Shown: piece by piece, positions 60,611 to 64,000 of the stretch
How positions within the stretch are numbered: the stretch's first letter is position 1
Layout: each line of letters begins with the position of its first letter
Assembly: GCA_902616615.1 (NCBI GenBank)
Contig: CACMTN010000002.1
Location: 53,501-117,500, forward strand
Length of the DNA stretch: 64,000 nt
Direction of reading: 5' to 3'
DNA from: an uncultured SAR116 cluster alpha proteobacterium
GTDB taxonomy: Bacteria; Pseudomonadota; Alphaproteobacteria; Puniceispirillales; Marisalimonadaceae
Program-made: the position numbers and the translations under genes
Notes under the pieces: model-generated
Database searches by the model: none
The model's input: only the letters and a program-made list of their open reading frames with translations
What the model was told of the DNA's origin: nothing

Positions 60611-60776
60611 TTAATTTTTATGCTTGGCTAAAAAGGAAAAACTTTATATAAGTATTTATGAGTAAATTTTGTTGAATATTATTTTACTTCACAAAGTCCC
60701 TCTGAATTATTGGACTTAAAAAAATATTATAAAAAACATTTATAATTTATTAATAACCTCTAATTTTAGGAAAATC

Positions 60777-61277
60777 ATGAGACAGCAAAATAATGGTCGT
60801 CGTCGTCAAAATCGTGGATCGAACCGAAGAAGTTTTAATAACGGTAACCTTAATGGTTTTATAAATAAGAATACAGTTATAGATAGTTCTGGACCTGATG
60901 GTCGCCAGAGGGGTTCAGTTTCTCAGTTAAATGAAAAGTATATCTCTCTTGCATCAGATGCGTCCTCATCAGACGACAGAATCTTAGCAGAATCGTTCTT
61001 ACAATTTGCTGATCATTATTACAGACTCCAAAAAGAAATAGAATTAAATAATGAAAATAAAGATGTCAAAATAAAATCTGAATCGACTTCTTCGTTGAAT
61101 AATTCGGCTGACGCAGATGAAGAAGATAATGATAAAACTTTTAAGAAACCTTCGAGGCGAAAAAGAGGTTATCAATTGAAAGAAGCAGAATTTTCTGCAT
61201 TAAATAGTGATAATGAATCAAATAAAATAACCGAAATTAAAGACAAAAAGACTGAGAGTGACAACTTATCAGTATAA
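60777..61277 (+). CDS. DUF4167 protein
   Basis: 166-residue protein starting with a very basic Arg/Asn-rich tail (QQNNGRRRQNRGSNRRSFNN), then the DUF4167 core (KYISLASDASSSDDRILAES and FLQFADHYYRLQKE), then an acidic low-complexity C-terminus with a short basic patch (KKPSRRKRGYQL). Function unknown; the tail suggests nucleic acid or ribosome binding. It lies between prmC and clpB as in other alphaproteobacteria. TAGGA lies six bases before the ATG. The 166-base gap before it contains no RNA gene that I can recognise. Confidence 0.88.
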   Translation: MRQQNNGRRRQNRGSNRRSFNNGNLNGFINKNTVIDSSGPDGRQRGSVSQLNEKYISLASDASSSDDRILAESFLQFADHYYRLQKEIELNNENKDVKIKSESTSSLNNSADADEEDNDKTFKKPSRRKRGYQLKEAEFSALNSDNESNKITEIKDKKTESDNLSV

Positions 61278-61335
61278 TTAAAAGATTTGAAGATCTAATT
61301 TAAATTTTTAATAACTTCCTTTTATTCAATCTGAG

Positions 61336-61367
61336 TTGAAAATTCTGAATTAATAATCATCTATATA
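61336..61367 (+). promoter_or_regulatory. Candidate clpB promoter
   Basis: TTGAAA followed after about 20 bases by CTATATATA lies just ahead of clpB. If the -10 is TATATA, the transcript would begin about 18 bases before the AUA codon and include the AGG that could serve as its ribosome-binding site. Spacing is longer than optimal; a heat-shock-type reading is possible but not compelling. Confidence 0.25.
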
Positions 61368-61391
61368 TAATAACAATTATAGGTATTTAAA

Positions 61392-63977
61392 ATAGATAAT
61401 TTATTTAACGAGTTTTCTGATAGATCGAAAATTACAATCAGTTCTGCTTTCAATCTTGCTAAAAAGCTTGATACAAATTTAACATCATTACATATTTTAT
61501 ATATAATATTAGATGATTATGATAAATATATTATAAATATATTATCTGCCCTAACTCCAAATGTTGCAACTTTAAGAACTGAGATATTTTCATTATTAAA
61601 TTCTACAAAGAAATACAATAATTTTCAGGAAGTTGATAAAAGTATCTTAACATTAATAAATACGTCCAAAAAATTATTAAAGCAATTTGATGATCAAATC
61701 ATAACAAAAGAAATTTTATTATTATCATTTACAAAGATAAATGACCAAGCAAAAAACATTTTATCAAAATTTAATATTACCTATGATGCACTTTTTATAG
61801 AAATTAAAAAATTCAGAAAGGGTAAAAAAGCTATGAATATAAATGCTGAATCTAGTTTTGACACATTAAATAGATTTGCAATTAATTTAACAAACAAAGC
61901 CTCAAAAGGACAACTAGATCCTGTAATCGGAAGAGATGAAGAAATTAGAAGACTTATACAAGTGTTGTCAAGAAGAACTAAAAATAACCCTGTTTTGATT
62001 GGGGAGCCAGGTGTTGGAAAAACTGCTATTTTGGAAGGCTTAGCAATTCGAATAGCCACCAATGATGTGCCCGAGAAACTCAAATCTAAAGAAATTTTTT
62101 CTCTTGATTTAGCCAGTGTTTTAGCAGGTTCAAAATTCAGAGGTGATTTTGAAGAACGAATGAAATCTTTGTTAAACGAAATAGAAAAGAAACAAGATAA
62201 AATAATTTTGTTTGTAGATGAACTCCATACGTTAGTTGGAGCTGGTGGTGCGGACGGGTCGCTTGATGCTTCTAATATATTTAAACCTGCTTTGGCAAGA
62301 GGAGAACTTCATTGCGTTGGTGCAACAACATTAGATGAATATAGAAAATACATTGAAAAAGATAAGGCGTTAGAGAGACGTTTTCAGCAAGTTTATATTG
62401 AAGAACCTGATATAGATAGTTCTATTTCAATGATGAGAGGCCTCAAAGAAAAATATGAATTATTTCATGGCATTACTATTACAGATGAAGCGTTATCAGC
62501 ATCTGTAAATTTATCATCAAGGTATATTAATGAACGATTTTTACCAGATAAAGCAATTGATCTAATTGACGAGGCCGCGAGCAGAAAAAGAATTGAAATT
62601 GACTCAAAGCCTGATGCACTTGATGAAACTGATAGAAGAATAATGCAATTACAAATAGAGAAAAAAGTTTTAAAAAAAGAAAATAATAAAATTTCCAATG
62701 AAAGACTTTTAAAAGTGGAAAAGGAGTTAAAGGAACTAAAATTATCATCCCAAGAACAAACAGAAAAATGGAAATCAAGTAAAAGAATTTTAGATGAGGA
62801 ACAAAAGAAAAAAATTGACCTTGAAAATGCCAGACATCAGTTAGAGATAGAAAAAAGAAGTGGAAATTGGGAAAAAGCGGGTGAACTTTCATACCAGATA
62901 ATTCCCAATTTGGAAAATAATATTTCTAAAAGTTTAAATACAGATAATTTATTAAATACTGTTGTATCAGAAAAAGATGTTGCCTTAGTTGTATCTAAAT
63001 GGACAGGAATACCAGTTGAAAAAATGATGGAGTATGAACGTGTAAAATTACTTAAAATGGAAGATGAGATAAAAAAAATAATTGTAGGACAAGATCATGT
63101 AATAGCTGCTATTTCTAAAACAATCATTCGATCTAGAGCAGGTTTAAGTGATCCAACTAGTCCGTTAGGCACTTTTATGTTTTTAGGATCTACGGGAATT
63201 GGTAAAACTGAGACTGCTAAATCAGTTGCTAAATTTTTGTTTAATGATACCGATTCTCTGATAAGAGTAGATATGTCTGAATACATGGAAAAACATTCTG
63301 TTTCAAAATTAATTGGTGCTCCCCCTGGATATATTGGGTATGACGAAGGTGGTGTCTTAACTGAAGCAATTAGGCGACGACCTTACAGAGTAATTTTATT
63401 TGACGAGATTGAAAAAGCTCATTCAGACGTTTTAAATTTGCTTTTACAAGTTATGGATGACGGCAGGTTAACGGACTCTCAAGGAAAAACTGTTGATTTC
63501 ACTAATACCATCATAATTTTGACAAGTAATATCGGTGCTCAACATTTTAAATCTAACATCGATTTTGGTTTGGAAAGTGAAAAAATTGAGCAAATAAAAA
63601 AAGAAATTATGACATCAGTAAAATTAAAATTAAGACCTGAATTCATAAATAGATTAGACGAAATTTTATTCTTTTCCAAATTAGGAAAATCTCATATTAG
63701 TAAAATTGTAGAAATACAACTAAATGACCTAAAAAAAAGGTTGCTTCTCAATAATATTTCTGTGGAGTGGGATGAAAAAGTAAAAAACATAATAGCTTTA
63801 ACTGGTTATGATCCAGAATATGGTGCAAGGCCAATTAAAAGAAAAATAAGAAATGTTGTTGAAGACAAAATCAGCGAACTTATAATTAATAATGCAGCTA
63901 AAGAAGGTGATACTTTATCTATAAAAACTGAAGGCAATCTTATTGATGTAAAGGTTATGCAATCTAATATATCATAA
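61392..63977 (+). CDS. clpB: ATP-dependent disaggregase ClpB, apparent non-canonical (AUA) start
   Basis: Hexameric AAA+ disaggregase that works with DnaK to rescue aggregated proteins. The open frame is continuous over a complete Clp N-domain (about residues 2-145), AAA-1 with Walker A GEPGVGKT near 204-211 and DELHTLVGAGGA, the coiled-coil middle domain near 395-530, and AAA-2 with GSTGIGKT and DEIEKAH. Counting from AUA gives 861 residues, the normal length. In the N-domain there is no in-frame ATG, GTG or TTG; a stop codon lies four codons before the AUA, and an AGG is eight bases upstream. The first ATG is codon 148, which would make an N-domain-less form. Confidence 0.9.
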   Translation: MDNLFNEFSDRSKITISSAFNLAKKLDTNLTSLHILYIILDDYDKYIINILSALTPNVATLRTEIFSLLNSTKKYNNFQEVDKSILTLINTSKKLLKQFDDQIITKEILLLSFTKINDQAKNILSKFNITYDALFIEIKKFRKGKKAMNINAESSFDTLNRFAINLTNKASKGQLDPVIGRDEEIRRLIQVLSRRTKNNPVLIGEPGVGKTAILEGLAIRIATNDVPEKLKSKEIFSLDLASVLAGSKFRGDFEERMKSLLNEIEKKQDKIILFVDELHTLVGAGGADGSLDASNIFKPALARGELHCVGATTLDEYRKYIEKDKALERRFQQVYIEEPDIDSSISMMRGLKEKYELFHGITITDEALSASVNLSSRYINERFLPDKAIDLIDEAASRKRIEIDSKPDALDETDRRIMQLQIEKKVLKKENNKISNERLLKVEKELKELKLSSQEQTEKWKSSKRILDEEQKKKIDLENARHQLEIEKRSGNWEKAGELSYQIIPNLENNISKSLNTDNLLNTVVSEKDVALVVSKWTGIPVEKMMEYERVKLLKMEDEIKKIIVGQDHVIAAISKTIIRSRAGLSDPTSPLGTFMFLGSTGIGKTETAKSVAKFLFNDTDSLIRVDMSEYMEKHSVSKLIGAPPGYIGYDEGGVLTEAIRRRPYRVILFDEIEKAHSDVLNLLLQVMDDGRLTDSQGKTVDFTNTIIILTSNIGAQHFKSNIDFGLESEKIEQIKKEIMTSVKLKLRPEFINRLDEILFFSKLGKSHISKIVEIQLNDLKKRLLLNNISVEWDEKVKNIIALTGYDPEYGARPIKRKIRNVVEDKISELIINNAAKEGDTLSIKTEGNLIDVKVMQSNIS

Positions 63978-64000
63978 ACTTTTTTGATTAACATGGGTGT

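Noticed and set aside
60700..60723. Hairpin AAGTCC/GGACTT as a terminator after prmC
   Set aside because: Six-base stem with a 12-base loop followed by A residues, not T; not convincing on the plus strand.
60662..60745. 27-codon stretch reading like a peptide (SPSELLDLKKYYKKHL) between prmC and the DUF4167 gene
   Set aside because: No start codon and no ribosome-binding site; too short to be sure it is a gene remnant. It could be a decayed small gene, but nothing else supports it.
61278..61832. Apparent 555-base gap before clpB
   Set aside because: Only the first 114 bases are non-coding; the rest encodes the ClpB N-domain in frame and is included in the clpB feature.

Overview
The window is a dense chromosomal segment from an AT-rich alphaproteobacterium (roughly 30% G+C by eye, not computed). 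The evidence is gene order plus family choice. dnaN-recF-gyrB are together, lysyl-tRNA synthetase is the class I type, and an argH-lptM-lysA block lies divergent from a TlpA-type thioredoxin. There is also a cobT-cobS-dnaJ group beside bolA and rpmB, and a lysC-rodZ-ispG-hisS-prfA-prmC-DUF4167-clpB run. Short intergenic gaps, many 1-26 bp overlaps, no mobile elements and low G+C suggest a streamlined, probably marine lineage (HIMB59/AEGEAN-169, low-GC SAR116 or a relative). The lineage assignment is inference. No tRNA, rRNA, CRISPR array, IS element or prophage was seen.

Layout. 1-4.7 kb: replication and repair genes (dnaN, cut by the window edge; recF; gyrB). 4.7-8.5 kb, minus strand: a FAD oxidoreductase of the DadA type behind a tandem glycine riboswitch, a DMT-family exporter, a rhodanese and a renalase-like flavoprotein. 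8.5-12.2 kb: a HAD phosphatase, an orphan ABC ATPase, a pteridine-reductase-like SDR and folB, with gloB convergent. 12.4-14.9 kb: aromatic amino acid genes (chorismate mutase, hisC-type aminotransferase, tyrA). 14.9-19.8 kb: a YdcF-like protein, a zinc-ribbon membrane protein, lysA, a tiny lptM-like lipoprotein gene, argH and a TlpA-like thioredoxin. 19.8-23.5 kb, minus strand: etfA, etfB, cobalamin adenosyltransferase, a two-helix membrane protein, folD and yggT. 23.6-26.6 kb: an ABC binding protein and a fused double permease with no ATPase. 26.6-30.2 kb: a cysteine-less DJ-1-like protein, a DUF1289 protein, aspS and ctaA. 30.3-35.6 kb: groES-groEL, lysK, pyrD, rpmB. 35.6-42.4 kb: cobT, cobS, dnaJ-like, bolA, a CorC-type transporter, aroB, aroK. 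42.5-46.2 kb: a conserved-looking tiny membrane protein, a large exported protein of unknown function, xerD, accA. 46.2-53.8 kb: a nitrilase-family amidase, grxC, mutT, argJ, a parvulin isomerase, secA, a DUF1178 protein, ubiG. 53.8-64 kb: lysC, rodZ-like, ispG, hisS, prfA, prmC, DUF4167, clpB.

Most genes are housekeeping. Two signals stand out. First, clpB is open through its complete N-terminal domain but has no ATG, GTG or TTG in that part. The best-placed initiation codon is AUA, and the first ATG falls almost exactly where E. coli starts its short ClpB isoform. Second, the dadA-like gene has a visible glycine-ON switch: a 9-bp helix can pair the 3' strand of the second aptamer with the ribosome-binding site. 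Other points of interest are the cobS/cobT AAA+/VWA pair with its J-domain protein, an unexplained small-plus-large envelope protein pair, an ABC transporter without an ATPase, and a DJ-1 fold protein without its catalytic cysteine.
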